In this document: positions 53,610-63,225 of the stretch, piece by piece
Layout of the letters: every line of letters begins with the position of its first letter
Position numbering within the stretch: position 1 is the stretch's first letter
Assembly (NCBI GenBank): GCA_016700115.1
Contig: CP064999.1
Location: 2,542,001 to 2,606,000, forward strand
Length of the DNA: 64,000 bases
Origin: Sphingobacteriales bacterium
GTDB lineage: Bacteria > Bacteroidota > Bacteroidia > Chitinophagales > UBA2359
Direction of reading: 5' to 3'
Notes under the pieces: model-generated
The model's input: only the letters and a program-made list of their open reading frames with translations
The model's database searches: none
Told to the model about the DNA's origin: nothing
Position numbers and translations under genes: made by a program

Positions 53610-54263
53610 ATGAACACAGTAAAGAAGTTAACTTACGGCACTATCTTGTCAGTAATGATTGCCTTCATGGTTGGATTTAGTCAACAGGTGTTTGCACAAC
53701 AACGCGTCAGTATCATTGGAAATATTAAAGCCTTTGGTATCGAAAAGGTAGAAGGGTTAGACAGCACAGAGGTCAACTACAAAGGAGAGACTTCTTTTTC
53801 GGTCAACCTTCGTATTTTTGACAAAAATCAATGGGCTTTTCGTTTAGGTGCCGGCCTCGATAAACTTACCTATCAGTTTGGAGATTCTTTAGTAACCAAT
53901 TACGATGTTAAACGCGAAAGCATTACCACCTACCTTGGTCTTGAAAAACATTTCGGTACCGGTATTCTCTCGCCTTATTTAGGGGTATTTGTTCCTTTAA
54001 CATTTAATGGTAAAGACAATGTCCGCAACAACTTGAATGATATCGTAGATCAAATTGACAACGGAAGTGTAAAGGCAGGATTTAGTTTGCTTGGCGGCTT
54101 AAATCTGCGCCTGTTTAAGATATTAAGGATTGGCGGCGAGGCGAGTCTTGGCTTTTCACAGTTCAAAAACGAAGTGTTGAACAACCTGAGCAGCGACCCG
54201 TCTTCCATTAAACTCAAAAATCTGGAATTTAACACTGAAATCACCTTTGGTATCGCCTTTTAA
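53610..54263 (+). CDS. Small outer-membrane beta-barrel protein
   Basis: A 217-residue protein with a signal peptide (MNTVKKLTYGTILSVMIAF, cleaved near VFAQQ) and alternating strands typical of OmpA/OmpW-size barrels (FSVNLRIFDKNQWAFRLGAG, LSPYLGVFVPLTF, FSLLGGLNLRLFKI). It ends FNTEITFGIAF with the terminal Phe usual for outer-membrane proteins. I chose ATG 53610 over earlier in-frame starts because it begins the signal peptide. Function unknown. Confidence 0.8.
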   Translation: MNTVKKLTYGTILSVMIAFMVGFSQQVFAQQRVSIIGNIKAFGIEKVEGLDSTEVNYKGETSFSVNLRIFDKNQWAFRLGAGLDKLTYQFGDSLVTNYDVKRESITTYLGLEKHFGTGILSPYLGVFVPLTFNGKDNVRNNLNDIVDQIDNGSVKAGFSLLGGLNLRLFKILRIGGEASLGFSQFKNEVLNNLSSDPSSIKLKNLEFNTEITFGIAF

Positions 54264-54339
54264 TACTTGGGTTTAGGAACTAAAACCAATAATTTAGAAT
54301 TTATACCTCGATAAATGTAAATTAGTGGTCGCAAAACAC

Positions 54340-54347
54340 TAATTTTG
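54340..54347 (+). promoter_or_regulatory. -7 promoter box of tRNA-Met
   Basis: TAATTTTG, ending 10 bases before the mature tRNA 5' end. Confidence 0.6.
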
Positions 54348-54357
54348 CACCGTCAAT

Positions 54358-54431
54358 GGCGAGGTAGCTCAGATGGTTAGAGCGTCGGATTCATAACCCG
54401 GAGGCCACGGGTTCAATTCCCGTCCTCGCTA
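54358..54431 (+). tRNA. tRNA-Met (anticodon CAT, elongator-like)
   Basis: A cloverleaf with acceptor GGCGAGG/CCTCGCT (first pair G-T), D arm GCTC/GAGC, anticodon loop TTCATAA, and T arm ACGGG-TTCAATT-CCCGT. Pairing at the first position and the lack of the GGG/CCC initiator stem make it an elongator tRNA. A CAT tRNA-Ile modified by TilS cannot be wholly excluded. CCA is not encoded. Confidence 0.92.
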
Positions 54432-54438
54432 CAATTTC

Positions 54439-54476
54439 AGCCGCAAATCTTTTTAATGAAGGTTTGCGGCTTTTTG
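54439..54476 (+). terminator. Terminator after tRNA-Met
   Basis: The stem AGCCGCAAA/TTTGCGGCT with a 15-base loop is followed by TTTT. Confidence 0.85.
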
Positions 54477-54553
54477 CTGCCTTTTACTCCTCATCGTTTA
54501 ACTCAGGCATGGGGAGGTGCATTTCCAAATAAACGTTAACTTTGCCGTTCGGC

Positions 54554-57500
54554 ATGGAATTACGAGAACTGATTAAACAATACAGCACAGATACCCGAAC
54601 CCGTCAACTTGTTTCCTGGGTTCAGGTTTTATCAGGCGCACGGGTTCATCTAAGCGGACTAACCGGTTCTCAGGATGCATTTGTGGCAGCAGGTGTTTAT
54701 TGGGCTGCTCCACAGTCACACTTGTTTATCCTTAATAATAAGGAAGAAGCTGCATATTTCCAGAACACCTTAAAAAACCTGCTTCAGTCAAAGGAGGTGC
54801 TTTTTTTCCCGGATTCTTTTAAAAAACCCGGCTCGATTGAAGAGGTCAACAAAAACAATGTACTGCTTCGAACCGAAACAGTGAGCAAAATCCATGCATC
54901 AGCCACTACCGGTGAATTGTTGGCAACCTATCCGCAGGCTTTTTTTGAAAAAGTAGTCAATACCAAAGTGTTGGATAAGAACACCATTTTTCTTAAAATC
55001 AACGAACTGGCCGATATCAATTTCATTATAGAATTATTGGTTACCTATGGTTTTGAACGAACCGATTTTGTTTATGAACCCGGTCAGTTTTCGGTCAGAG
55101 GAGGAATTTTAGATATCTATTCTTTTGGCAATGACCTTCCATACCGGATTGAACTCTTTGGGGATGAGGTGGAATCCATCCGGATTTTTGACCCACTCAC
55201 CCAACTTTCTGTTCGCAAACTTGCACAGGTTACTATTGTCCCCAACATCCAAACCCATTTTACAGGTCAGGAAAAAACCTCCCTGTTTCAGATTATTCCC
55301 TCCAATACAGTAATTTGGGTAAAGGATTTACCGGCCCTGTTGGAAATTAACCAAATCTGTTATGACAAGGCCTTACAAGCCATTGAAAATCTTCAGAATC
55401 AGGGTATTGTAGATGCCGAAGAAGTGTTTAAAGGCGAATCTCCAGCCTCAAATTTCCTCAGTTCGAGGGAGTTAAGAGAGGATTTACTTGGGTTTTCCAT
55501 CGTTGAGTTTGGTAGCGAACGGCTTTTTGCAGATTCCGAAGTTTTAGAATATCATTCTAAACCTCAGCCCTCGTTCAACAAGAACTTTGATTTGTTGATT
55601 AAAGACCTGAAACAAAACGAATCGAATAATTTTACCAACCTCCTTTTTGTAGATACCCCAAGACAGGTTAACCGTTTAGACCAGATATTTACTGACTTGA
55701 AGGCTCATTTGAAATACTACCCGCTTGTTACTACCATTCACGAAGGGTTTATAGACCTCGACCTGAATTTAGTCTGTTATACCGATCATCAGATTTTTGA
55801 CCGTTTCCACAAATACAATATCAAGCAAGGATATAGCAAGGACAAAGCCATTACCATTCAATTACTTCGCTCTCTTCAACCCGGAGATTATGTTACACAT
55901 ATTGACCACGGGGTAGGGGTATTTTCGGGGTTGAGCAAAATAGAAGTGGCCGGAAAAGTTCAGGAGGTGATTCGGATTGTATATAAAGACAACGATTTAC
56001 TTTATGTTGGGATCAATTCCCTGCATAAAGTGACGAAATACATGGGTAAAGACAGCACCCCGCCAAAGATCAACAAACTTGGTTCGGATGCCTGGGAAAA
56101 TGTCAAACGCAAGGCGAAACAGAAAATTAAAGATATTGCACAGGATTTAATTAAACTCTATGCCAAAAGAAAGGCAATCAAAGGATATCAGTTTAACCGC
56201 GATACCTACCTGCAAACCGAGTTGGAGGCTTCGTTTATCTATGAAGATACTCCTGACCAACTCAAAAGCACGATGGACGTTAAACGCGACATGGAAAAAC
56301 CCTACCCCATGGACAGGTTGGTATGCGGTGATGTGGGATTTGGTAAAACTGAAGTAGCTATCAGGGCAGCAGCCAAAGCCGTTGCAGATTCCAAACAAGT
56401 CGCTATTTTGGTGCCCACTACTATTTTAGCCCTTCAGCATTTTAAAACTTTTACGGAACGGCTTAAAAATTTTCCGGCTACCATAGATTTTCTAAACCGC
56501 TTCAAAACCTCCAAACAAAAAACAGAAACCTTACAAAAACTGGCAGATGGGAAAATAGATATTCTGATTGGCACCCATGCCATTTTAGGAGGCAAGGTAA
56601 AATTTAAAGACCTTGGCTTGCTAATTATTGACGAAGAACAAAAGTTTGGCGTAGCAGCAAAGGAAAAATTGCGCAATTTTAAAATTAACGTAGATACCCT
56701 AACCCTGACTGCAACTCCAATTCCACGAACGCTCCAGTTTTCACTGCTTGGGGCAAGAGATTTGTCGGTTATCAACACAGCACCTCCAAACAGACAACCT
56801 GTTGAAACAGAAGTAATTGGGTTTGATGAAGTAAAAATCCGCGAAGCCGTCAACTATGAGGTTTATCGGGGAGGTCAAGTGTTTTTTGTCCATAACCGGG
56901 TTAAAGATTTGGCCGAAGTTGCCAATATGATTATGAAACTTTGTCCGGATGTCAGTGTCGGAATGGCTCATGGTCAAATGGACAATGATCAGTTGGAAGA
57001 AAGGATGTTAAGCTTTATTGAGGGGAAATACGATGTGTTGGTTTCGACCAATATCGTCGAAGCCGGTTTGGATGTGCCCAACGCTAATACCATGATCATC
57101 AACAACGCACATTGGTTTGGTCTCAGCGACCTGCATCAGTTGCGGGGCCGGGTGGGTCGTTCTAACCGGAAAGCTTTTTGCTACCTGATCAGCCCTGCGC
57201 TTTTTACCCTTCCCGAAGATGCCCGAAGGCGGTTAAAAGCCATCGAACAATTTTCAGAACTGGGTAGTGGGTTTCAGGTTGCCATGCGCGATTTGGACAT
57301 CCGTGGTGCAGGAAATCTACTGGGAGGAGAGCAAAGCGGGTTTATTGCAGATATCGGTTATGATACCTATCACAAAATTTTGGATGAAACCATCCGCGAA
57401 CTGAAACATAACGAATTTAAAGACCTGTTCGAAGAGGAAAACCAACGCGAACAGTCTTTTATTGGGGATTGTCAGATTGATACCGACCTCGATATGCTCA

Positions 57501-57925
57501 TACCTGACGATTATGTCAGCAGTTCTCCCGAACGGCTCGCCCTCTACACCCGTTTGGACAATGTCGAAACAGAAGAAGAACTTGCAAAATTCAAAGCAGA
57601 ACTTTCAGACCGTTTTGGCGCTCCTCCAAAAGAGGTCAAAGAGTTGTTTGAAGCCGTAAGACTTCGCTGGTGTGCAAAAAAATTAGGCTTCGACCGCATT
57701 TTGTTCAAAGGACGCAAACTACGTTGCTACTTTGTTCAAAATCAAAATTCGGCTTATTATCAATCGCCTGTTTTTCTCAATATCATTCAGCATATTCATA
57801 AAAATTTGCCTCAGGCAGTATTCAAGCAAAGCAAAGAGAGTTTTATGCTTGTGTTTGAACAAATCAAAACCATGACCGAAGCCCGTCAGTTATTGACTGA
57901 TATTCAGGCTGCTGTAGTGGGCTGA
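54554..57925 (+). CDS. mfd: Transcription-repair coupling factor Mfd
   Basis: A 1123-residue Mfd. I chose ATG 54554; an in-frame TTG four codons upstream is less likely. The UvrB-like N-terminal domain contains FVYEPGQFSVRGGILDIYSFG. The RNA polymerase-interacting domain follows near residue 440 (LQPGDYVTHIDHGVGVFSGL). The RecG-like translocase has Walker A GDVGFGKTEV (near residue 592), DEEQ, TATPIPRTLQFSLLGARD and HQLRGRVGRSNRKAFCYL. The C-terminal D7 domain is present. Mfd pushes stalled RNA polymerase off lesions and recruits UvrA. It sits between tRNA-Met and a convergent cytochrome gene. Confidence 0.96.
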   Translation: MELRELIKQYSTDTRTRQLVSWVQVLSGARVHLSGLTGSQDAFVAAGVYWAAPQSHLFILNNKEEAAYFQNTLKNLLQSKEVLFFPDSFKKPGSIEEVNKNNVLLRTETVSKIHASATTGELLATYPQAFFEKVVNTKVLDKNTIFLKINELADINFIIELLVTYGFERTDFVYEPGQFSVRGGILDIYSFGNDLPYRIELFGDEVESIRIFDPLTQLSVRKLAQVTIVPNIQTHFTGQEKTSLFQIIPSNTVIWVKDLPALLEINQICYDKALQAIENLQNQGIVDAEEVFKGESPASNFLSSRELREDLLGFSIVEFGSERLFADSEVLEYHSKPQPSFNKNFDLLIKDLKQNESNNFTNLLFVDTPRQVNRLDQIFTDLKAHLKYYPLVTTIHEGFIDLDLNLVCYTDHQIFDRFHKYNIKQGYSKDKAITIQLLRSLQPGDYVTHIDHGVGVFSGLSKIEVAGKVQEVIRIVYKDNDLLYVGINSLHKVTKYMGKDSTPPKINKLGSDAWENVKRKAKQKIKDIAQDLIKLYAKRKAIKGYQFNRDTYLQTELEASFIYEDTPDQLKSTMDVKRDMEKPYPMDRLVCGDVGFGKTEVAIRAAAKAVADSKQVAILVPTTILALQHFKTFTERLKNFPATIDFLNRFKTSKQKTETLQKLADGKIDILIGTHAILGGKVKFKDLGLLIIDEEQKFGVAAKEKLRNFKINVDTLTLTATPIPRTLQFSLLGARDLSVINTAPPNRQPVETEVIGFDEVKIREAVNYEVYRGGQVFFVHNRVKDLAEVANMIMKLCPDVSVGMAHGQMDNDQLEERMLSFIEGKYDVLVSTNIVEAGLDVPNANTMIINNAHWFGLSDLHQLRGRVGRSNRKAFCYLISPALFTLPEDARRRLKAIEQFSELGSGFQVAMRDLDIRGAGNLLGGEQSGFIADIGYDTYHKILDETIRELKHNEFKDLFEEENQREQSFIGDCQIDTDLDMLIPDDYVSSSPERLALYTRLDNVETEEELAKFKAELSDRFGAPPKEVKELFEAVRLRWCAKKLGFDRILFKGRKLRCYFVQNQNSAYYQSPVFLNIIQHIHKNLPQAVFKQSKESFMLVFEQIKTMTEARQLLTDIQAAVVG

Positions 57926-57942
57926 TTTTTAGAAATACCTTT

Positions 57943-58926
57943 CTATTTTTCGGTAATCACAACTTCATTCACTTCGTTGTAAACAGGCGGCAGCGATTGC
58001 AGATATTTATAAATGGCAATCAGGTCCTTTTCGTCAAAAATTTTAAAGGACTCCCAGGGCATGATACTTTCTTTCACCAATCTGCCGGCCTTCATCCTTG
58101 AAACAAACTGAGATTGCGGCCATTGCGTTATTTTTCCGGTTTTTGGGTCAGGAGTCAAGTTTGGCGACATCACCCATACATTGGGATCTTCATTGACACT
58201 CGGAGTTTTAGCTCCACCTGAAAAAGGTTTACCGATAAACTTACCGGTCATCATGTCGAAATTGGTATGGCAATCATAACAGGCAGCTATCGAATTGGCA
58301 AGATAACTCCCATATTCAATCGTTGTATCCCTTTTAACGGATTTGGCTACTTCTCCTTTAGGCCCATAAGGCTCTATTAAAAAAGCCATCAACCCCTTCA
58401 TGATAAAATTGAGTTCACTATCGGGTATCTCATTTTTTACAGGCTCTAACGATCGCAGATAGGAAATAATGGCAGTTAAATCTTCATCACTCACATTTCC
58501 AAAAGACATAAACGGAAACATGATTTCATTTTTTGCGTTAACTCCATGTCGTATCATACGGGCTACTTCCCGGTCATTATATCTTCCAATTCCCGTTTCT
58601 TTGTCAGGAGTTAGATTTTTCGAATAAATTTTAGCACCCGGCATATTGAAATCCAACCCTCCGGAAAGGGGGAAAGCAAAAACATTTTCACCCAATTTTC
58701 CCAGGTCATTTCTATTATTGGTCGAATGACAGGTAACACAATGTGCAGGGCCATGAACCAAGTACTTCCCATGTGCAATCACCGAACTGTCGGTACTCGC
58801 CGTAATGTCAGGATAAGGAGCATCTAATTTAGGTGGAAATTTCAGGTAAACAGCAATGACCAACAGAAGAATTAAGCTGCCGAGCACAATGCCCGTCCAC
58901 TTCAAAATGGATAAAAATGTTTTCAT
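57943..58926 (-). CDS. Membrane-anchored dihaem cytochrome c
   Basis: A 327-residue protein with one N-terminal membrane helix (WTGIVLGSLILLLVIAVYL) and two cytochrome c domains. Haem sites are CVTCH (near residue 62) and CYDCH (near residue 217). Likely axial Met residues lie in IMFPFMSFGNVSDEDL and SIMPWESFKIFDEKDL. The domains share the NLTPDxxTGIG/NLTPDPKTGKI pattern seen in alcohol-dehydrogenase-type and related dihaem cytochromes. It should carry electrons in the periplasm. No dehydrogenase gene is adjacent, so its partner is unknown. Confidence 0.9.
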   Translation of the reverse strand: MKTFLSILKWTGIVLGSLILLLVIAVYLKFPPKLDAPYPDITASTDSSVIAHGKYLVHGPAHCVTCHSTNNRNDLGKLGENVFAFPLSGGLDFNMPGAKIYSKNLTPDKETGIGRYNDREVARMIRHGVNAKNEIMFPFMSFGNVSDEDLTAIISYLRSLEPVKNEIPDSELNFIMKGLMAFLIEPYGPKGEVAKSVKRDTTIEYGSYLANSIAACYDCHTNFDMMTGKFIGKPFSGGAKTPSVNEDPNVWVMSPNLTPDPKTGKITQWPQSQFVSRMKAGRLVKESIMPWESFKIFDEKDLIAIYKYLQSLPPVYNEVNEVVITEK

Positions 58927-59519
58927 TTTGCAAATTGTTTGTTAAAGGTTGAATAATTAGTTTTTGAGCTTTTCTTACTTTTCTGCGAATCGGATTACAA
59001 TTTGGTTCAATCACATCATATAACTGATAAGGATCATAGTCATTTTTTGATTTCATAGGTCGGGTTTTTTGGGCATTCAAAAGGAATCAGGAGAGGAACT
59101 GAAGGAATCAGAATAGGATTTAAAATAAACACAACCCAAACTGACGTTATTTGTGGTTTATGGACAGATTATTTTTAGGAGTTTAAATTATATCAAAAAT
59201 GAGTATTTCAGGGAAAAATAACAAATTAGAGAAAACTTAAAAAACTGTTGTAAAAAATTTATGAGATCTGTTTGATTTGAGTTTAATTCGTGATTTCCAA
59301 TAATGATGGAGCAAAGATCTTTCAATACCATATTTAATATCGAACCAAATATAGGTTCATTTTCAGTTTTTAAACCACCTCCGGAGAAGGCATAACAGTT
59401 GCTGAACTCTTTTTTTTTAAGGGGTTTGGTTAGTAATTCAAAGAAAAAAGCCAAAGCAATTTCAATAAGTAGAATGTATTCAAAATTTGCCCGGTCTTTT
59501 AAAGTTTGCCTGATATATG
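58927..59519. other. Intergenic DNA between divergent genes, doubtful small frames only
   Basis: About 590 AT-rich bases. A 115-codon minus-strand frame (59188-59535) runs into the lptE promoter and has a biased, frame-shadow-like composition. A 43-codon frame upstream of the cytochrome gene (from ATG at 59056, minus strand) also continues out of frame into that gene. Neither is supported. Confidence 0.5.
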
Positions 59520-59527
59520 TACCTTTG
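59520..59527 (+). promoter_or_regulatory. -7 promoter box of the lptE cluster
   Basis: TACCTTTG, about 31 bases before the lptE ATG. Confidence 0.6.
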
Positions 59528-59558
59528 TTGTTCATCTGTTTGCCAACCGACTTGCAAT

Positions 59559-60056
59559 ATGCAGCTTCGTTTTAGTTTATTCCTGATTACTTCTTTTACT
59601 TTGTTACTCACTAATTGTTATACCTTTAAAGGTATCAGTATTGCTCCGGGCGTGAAAACGGTTAGTGTCGAAGATTTTCCGAATTTGTCGAGTACTGTTG
59701 CACCTTCCTTAAGTCAGGCTATCGTTGAAAAGATGAAAACCAAATTTGCATCAGAAGCGAGGTTAGATATTGTCCCTTCCGGAGGTCATGCAGAGTTTAA
59801 AGGGTCAATTCTCAATTATTTTGTAGAGCCGGCAGCATCCGGTGCAGGAGATCAGGCAGCATTAAACCGGTTAACTATTGTGATCAGAGTAGAGTATAAT
59901 AATAGTATCACTGAAGAAAGTTGGAGTCAGTCGTTTCAACAATTTGAAAACTTTGACCGTAATGCCAATTTGGCTGATGTTGAATCTCAACTCATAGACC
60001 TGATCGTTACCCGTTTGGTAGATGATGTTTTTAATAAAGCCTTTGCGAATTGGTAA
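59559..60056 (+). CDS. lptE: LPS-assembly lipoprotein LptE-like
   Basis: A 165-residue lipoprotein with a signal peptide and lipobox (LLTNC) followed by YTFKGISIAPGVKTVSVEDFPN, the usual start of Bacteroidota LptE. LptE plugs the LptD barrel and helps place LPS on the outer leaflet. I chose ATG 59559 because it begins the signal peptide; the frame is open 14 codons further upstream. The lptE-unknown-secG order that follows is a recurring arrangement in this phylum and supports the call. Confidence 0.85.
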   Translation: MQLRFSLFLITSFTLLLTNCYTFKGISIAPGVKTVSVEDFPNLSSTVAPSLSQAIVEKMKTKFASEARLDIVPSGGHAEFKGSILNYFVEPAASGAGDQAALNRLTIVIRVEYNNSITEESWSQSFQQFENFDRNANLADVESQLIDLIVTRLVDDVFNKAFANW

Positions 60057-60253
60057 ACCACATCTCTTGCTTTTTTCTTAATTTGCACCCCCAATTTTGT
60101 CTATTGGGTTCAATCAATTTTTTTAACTTTTTTTTGAAGCAAATCCCCCTTTGGGCTAATTTTTTTTGCAAAAAAGATAAAAAAATTAGCAAAATATAAT
60201 ACGAAGCAGTTACCTTTAAGCCGAAATAATACATTAACCCCAAAATCGGCATC

Positions 60254-61435
60254 ATGGAAAAACGAAAACTTTTACAAGCAATAGATAAACCTCAACAGAT
60301 TACAGAGGTGAATTTCAGAGAACTCCGCGAAATGCTATCTGAATATCCCTATTTTCAGACCGGATATCTCTTAATGGCACAACAAGTCTTGCTGCATCCT
60401 GAAAATACAAATATAAAGCAGGTGTTGACCAAATGTGCCACATATGCCGCCAACCGGACAAAGTTGCATCAGTTGTTAACCTATAATCTGCCGGTTAAAA
60501 ACAAAGACCTGAACCCGGATATTGACCATTCAATCACCGACAATTTACCGGATATTGAAACAAAGCAAGAAAAAGTGTTACCGGCTCAGTCAGAAACGGA
60601 TGAGGAAGAAAATGTCGTACATTTTAATTTGACTTCAGGGCTTAAACGTTCGATTTTTAAACCTGAAGACAAGTCTGAAAACGATAAAACAGGACATCTA
60701 ACAGAAAGTCCGGAGCTTTATCTTCAGGAAGAAAAGTTGCAGATTATTTCAGACTTATCGAACAATGAAGAACATTCCAAAATAGTTAATTACCATGAAC
60801 TTAAAGATGACGATTCGGAATCCAGTTCTCTGACTTCGGATACCATAAACATAGAGGAAGAAGCTCATAAATTAGTAGATCAGGAATTACACGAAAATTT
60901 TCTGGCAAATACAAATGATTTAAACGAAGAATTCTCTGATACAGATGATTTTAATATGGCACAAATTGAAGCGGAAGCGATGCAAATGATTGCTAATGAT
61001 ATTGACAGGTTAAACGAAGAGGGTGCTTTAGATTCCACACAAATAATCATTGATGATAGTATAAAAAGTGATTCTGACCTGATTTCTAACCTGAAATCAA
61101 GATTAGCGGATTACCTGAATCGCAATCAGGAGCAAAAGCAGGATTTTGATCCAAAAACAGATGAACAAACGGATCAGATTTTACCGGAAAAGGAGGAAAT
61201 GCCCGAAACGAAAGAGGATGAAGAAAATTTTTTGGATGATTCCGACCTACCCAAAACAAAGCCCGTTTTTTCAATTGAAGACAACTACATTACCGAAACA
61301 ATGGCCAGAGTTTATGCAAGGCAAGAAAATTATGACAGGGCAATTGCAATTTATGAAAGTTTATGTATAAAGTTTCCGGAAAAAAAGGCGTACTTTGCAG
61401 CCAAAATTCAAGAAATTAAAAACAAATTAACGTAA
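60254..61435 (+). CDS. Acidic protein between lptE and secG, with C-terminal TPR-like helices
   Basis: A 393-residue soluble protein. The N-terminal 80 residues form a helical domain (ITEVNFRELREMLSEYPYFQ, then YLLMAQQVLLHPENTNIKQ). Residues about 90-345 are very acidic and low in complexity, probably disordered. The last 45 residues (ITETMARVYARQENYDRAIA, then YESLCIKFPEKKAYFAAKI) read as a TPR-like helix pair. A protein of this layout commonly sits between lptE and secG in Bacteroidota, but its function is unknown. It is 8 bases upstream of secG, so translation is probably linked. Confidence 0.78.
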   Translation: MEKRKLLQAIDKPQQITEVNFRELREMLSEYPYFQTGYLLMAQQVLLHPENTNIKQVLTKCATYAANRTKLHQLLTYNLPVKNKDLNPDIDHSITDNLPDIETKQEKVLPAQSETDEEENVVHFNLTSGLKRSIFKPEDKSENDKTGHLTESPELYLQEEKLQIISDLSNNEEHSKIVNYHELKDDDSESSSLTSDTINIEEEAHKLVDQELHENFLANTNDLNEEFSDTDDFNMAQIEAEAMQMIANDIDRLNEEGALDSTQIIIDDSIKSDSDLISNLKSRLADYLNRNQEQKQDFDPKTDEQTDQILPEKEEMPETKEDEENFLDDSDLPKTKPVFSIEDNYITETMARVYARQENYDRAIAIYESLCIKFPEKKAYFAAKIQEIKNKLT

Positions 61436-61443
61436 GTAATATT

Positions 61444-61728
61444 ATGTATTCGTTCATTACTATTCTAATCATCCTGATTTGCTTGTTCATTATCGTAGTT
61501 GTACTCATCCAAAACCCCAAAGGTGGCGGGTTAGGTGCAGGTTTTGGCGGAGGCTCTTCCAATTTAATGGGGGGTGTTAAACAAACTACCGATTTTCTCG
61601 AAAAAGCAACCTGGACTCTTGCTGCTGCTCTCATCGTTTTAAGTTTGCTTTCCAATGCCTTCTTGCCTTCAGAAAGACCTGCAGGTGCTGATGACGCAAC
61701 TGAAATTGAAAACATTATAGACAAATAG
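61444..61728 (+). CDS. secG: Preprotein translocase subunit SecG
   Basis: A 94-residue protein with two membrane helices (TILIILICLFIIVVVLIQNP and ATWTLAAALIVLSLLSNAFL) joined by the Gly-rich loop NPKGGGLGAGFGGGSSN and TDFLEKATW, the SecG signature. It assists SecYEA-driven export. It ends the lptE cluster and is followed by a strong terminator. Confidence 0.93.
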   Translation: MYSFITILIILICLFIIVVVLIQNPKGGGLGAGFGGGSSNLMGGVKQTTDFLEKATWTLAAALIVLSLLSNAFLPSERPAGADDATEIENIIDK

Positions 61729-61749
61729 AGTTCAAAAAGAAATAAATAA

Positions 61750-61799
61750 AAGCCGCAAACACCTTGCATAACAAATTCGGGTGTTTGCGGCTTTTTTTA
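61750..61799 (+). terminator. Terminator of the lptE-secG cluster
   Basis: A 13-bp stem AGCCGCAAACACC/GGTGTTTGCGGCT with a long loop, followed by T7. Confidence 0.9.
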
Positions 61800-62006
61800 T
61801 GCTTGTTTTTTACTTTTCCCTGATGATGAATATACAGGTAACAGGCAATTGCTGTAATTTTCTTTGTGTAATTTAGAATTCTTTTACAATAATATGATAC
61901 AGATAACCAAAAACCTCTTACATTTGTAACTACCTGTTTTTGTCTGTTAAAAAGATATTTTCAGCACAATTTTTTAACTTTTGAATTCCTGCTAATTAAT
62001 TAACGC

Positions 62007-62567
62007 ATGAAACAAATTACCCTGTTATCAGAAGCCTTTAAAAATCTCAAAACAGTAGGCACAATTACCTTCAGCTCAAAATTTTTGGTAAAAAACATCA
62101 TTGCACCAATAGATTTTATAAAAGCCAGATGTATTGTAGAATTGGGGGCCGGAGATGGGTGCATCACTAAGGCCATGCTTGAAAAAATGCATCCCGATGC
62201 TATTTTAATCTCCTTTGAAGTAAACGAAAAATTCTGTAACATGATACACAAAGAGGTGAATGATACCCGCCTCCACTTGGTTTGTGACTCTGCCGAAAAA
62301 ATAGGGGAGTATCTTCAAAAATTTGGCTTTGAAAAAGCTGACTATATCGTTTCTTCCGTTCCCTTAGTAGTCTTGCCCAAAGATATTGCACGAAACATCG
62401 AAACAGAAGTAACCAAAACACTGATTTCCGGCGGAACTTTTGTTCACCTTTCCTATTCTCCTTTACAACTTAAAAAATTTGAAAAAATGTTTTCCAGTGT
62501 AAAATTGCATTTTACTTTGCTCAATATGCCGCCTGCATTTGTATATATCTGTAAGCAGGCAGCTTGA
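62007..62567 (+). CDS. SAM-dependent methyltransferase (phospholipid N-methyltransferase/KsgA-like fold)
   Basis: A 186-residue class I methyltransferase. The N-terminus FSSKFLVKNIIAPIDFIKARCI leads to SAM motif I VELGAGDGCITKAML. The acidic residue of motif II is in ISFEVNEKF, and motif IV reads YIVSSVPLVVLP in place of a nucleic-acid NPPY. This SSKFL...VELGAGDG...SSVPL pattern resembles PmtA-type phospholipid methyltransferases that act on phosphatidylethanolamine. The substrate is inferred only. It is transcribed alone. Confidence 0.8.
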   Translation: MKQITLLSEAFKNLKTVGTITFSSKFLVKNIIAPIDFIKARCIVELGAGDGCITKAMLEKMHPDAILISFEVNEKFCNMIHKEVNDTRLHLVCDSAEKIGEYLQKFGFEKADYIVSSVPLVVLPKDIARNIETEVTKTLISGGTFVHLSYSPLQLKKFEKMFSSVKLHFTLLNMPPAFVYICKQAA

Positions 62568-62585
62568 AAAAAAAATCATTTTTTT

Positions 62586-62615
62586 TTGGGAAATTAGCAA
62601 CTTTATTTATCTTTG
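62586..62615 (+). promoter_or_regulatory. Promoter of the lipoprotein gene
   Basis: TTG at 62586-62588, a 19-base spacer, then TATCTTTG at 62608-62615, an exact Bacteroidota-type match 41 bases before the ATG. Confidence 0.82.
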
Positions 62616-62656
62616 ATACAAAACAATTTTAAGCCCCTAAAGCTAATCTGTATTTT

Positions 62657-63169
62657 ATGTTTCATCAAATTAAATCATTTGTTTATTACTTGCTCTTTTT
62701 GGGCTTAACTCTGATTTTTGCATGTAGTAAAGACAATGGCTCTTTAAAACACTCCGCTGATTCCAAATCCAATTCATCAAATGACAGGGTACTTTCGTCT
62801 GAGAATTCCAATGCTAACTCAAAGAATAAATCCAGTAAGGAAACCATTCTCGTCAATGGAAAAGTATATAAAGTGGCCGATATTTACAACATGAAAGACG
62901 AGCAGTTAAAACAGTTTATGCGCGATGTGATAGATGACCGCTTAGACCCCAATTATCCGGTACCCGACTACATTAAATACGGAACTTCTACTCAGGCAAT
63001 GTATGAAACTTTTTATACCCGATATCCCCATTTCGCATTTCAACAAGATCAAGCCTTAAGATTGGAAGTGTCTTTCCGTCCTCAAATGTTTGTGGACATG
63101 ATCAGAGAAAACAAGCTTCTCAGAAATAAAGCTACTTTACTGGAAGAAAGAAAAAAAATAGCCAAATAA
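62657..63169 (+). CDS. Small lipoprotein, function unknown
   Basis: A 170-residue protein with a lipoprotein signal peptide (LIFACS, Cys near residue 24), a Ser/Asn/Lys-rich linker (residues about 30-65), and a C-terminal helical domain (VYKVADIYNMKDEQLKQFMR, then RKKIAK). No family is recognised. It should be anchored in a membrane facing the periplasm. It has its own promoter. The repeat-rich Cys protein gene starts 56 bases downstream. Confidence 0.75.
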   Translation: MFHQIKSFVYYLLFLGLTLIFACSKDNGSLKHSADSKSNSSNDRVLSSENSNANSKNKSSKETILVNGKVYKVADIYNMKDEQLKQFMRDVIDDRLDPNYPVPDYIKYGTSTQAMYETFYTRYPHFAFQQDQALRLEVSFRPQMFVDMIRENKLLRNKATLLEERKKIAK

Positions 63170-63225
63170 CTTCTTGCCAATTCCCAAATTTCGGAACTTT
63201 CAACTTATTCATAAAATTTTTAACC

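Noticed and set aside
59188..59535. 115-codon minus-strand gene upstream of lptE
   Set aside because: It covers the lptE promoter box, has no recognisable domain or promoter, and its composition is that of AT-rich noncoding DNA.
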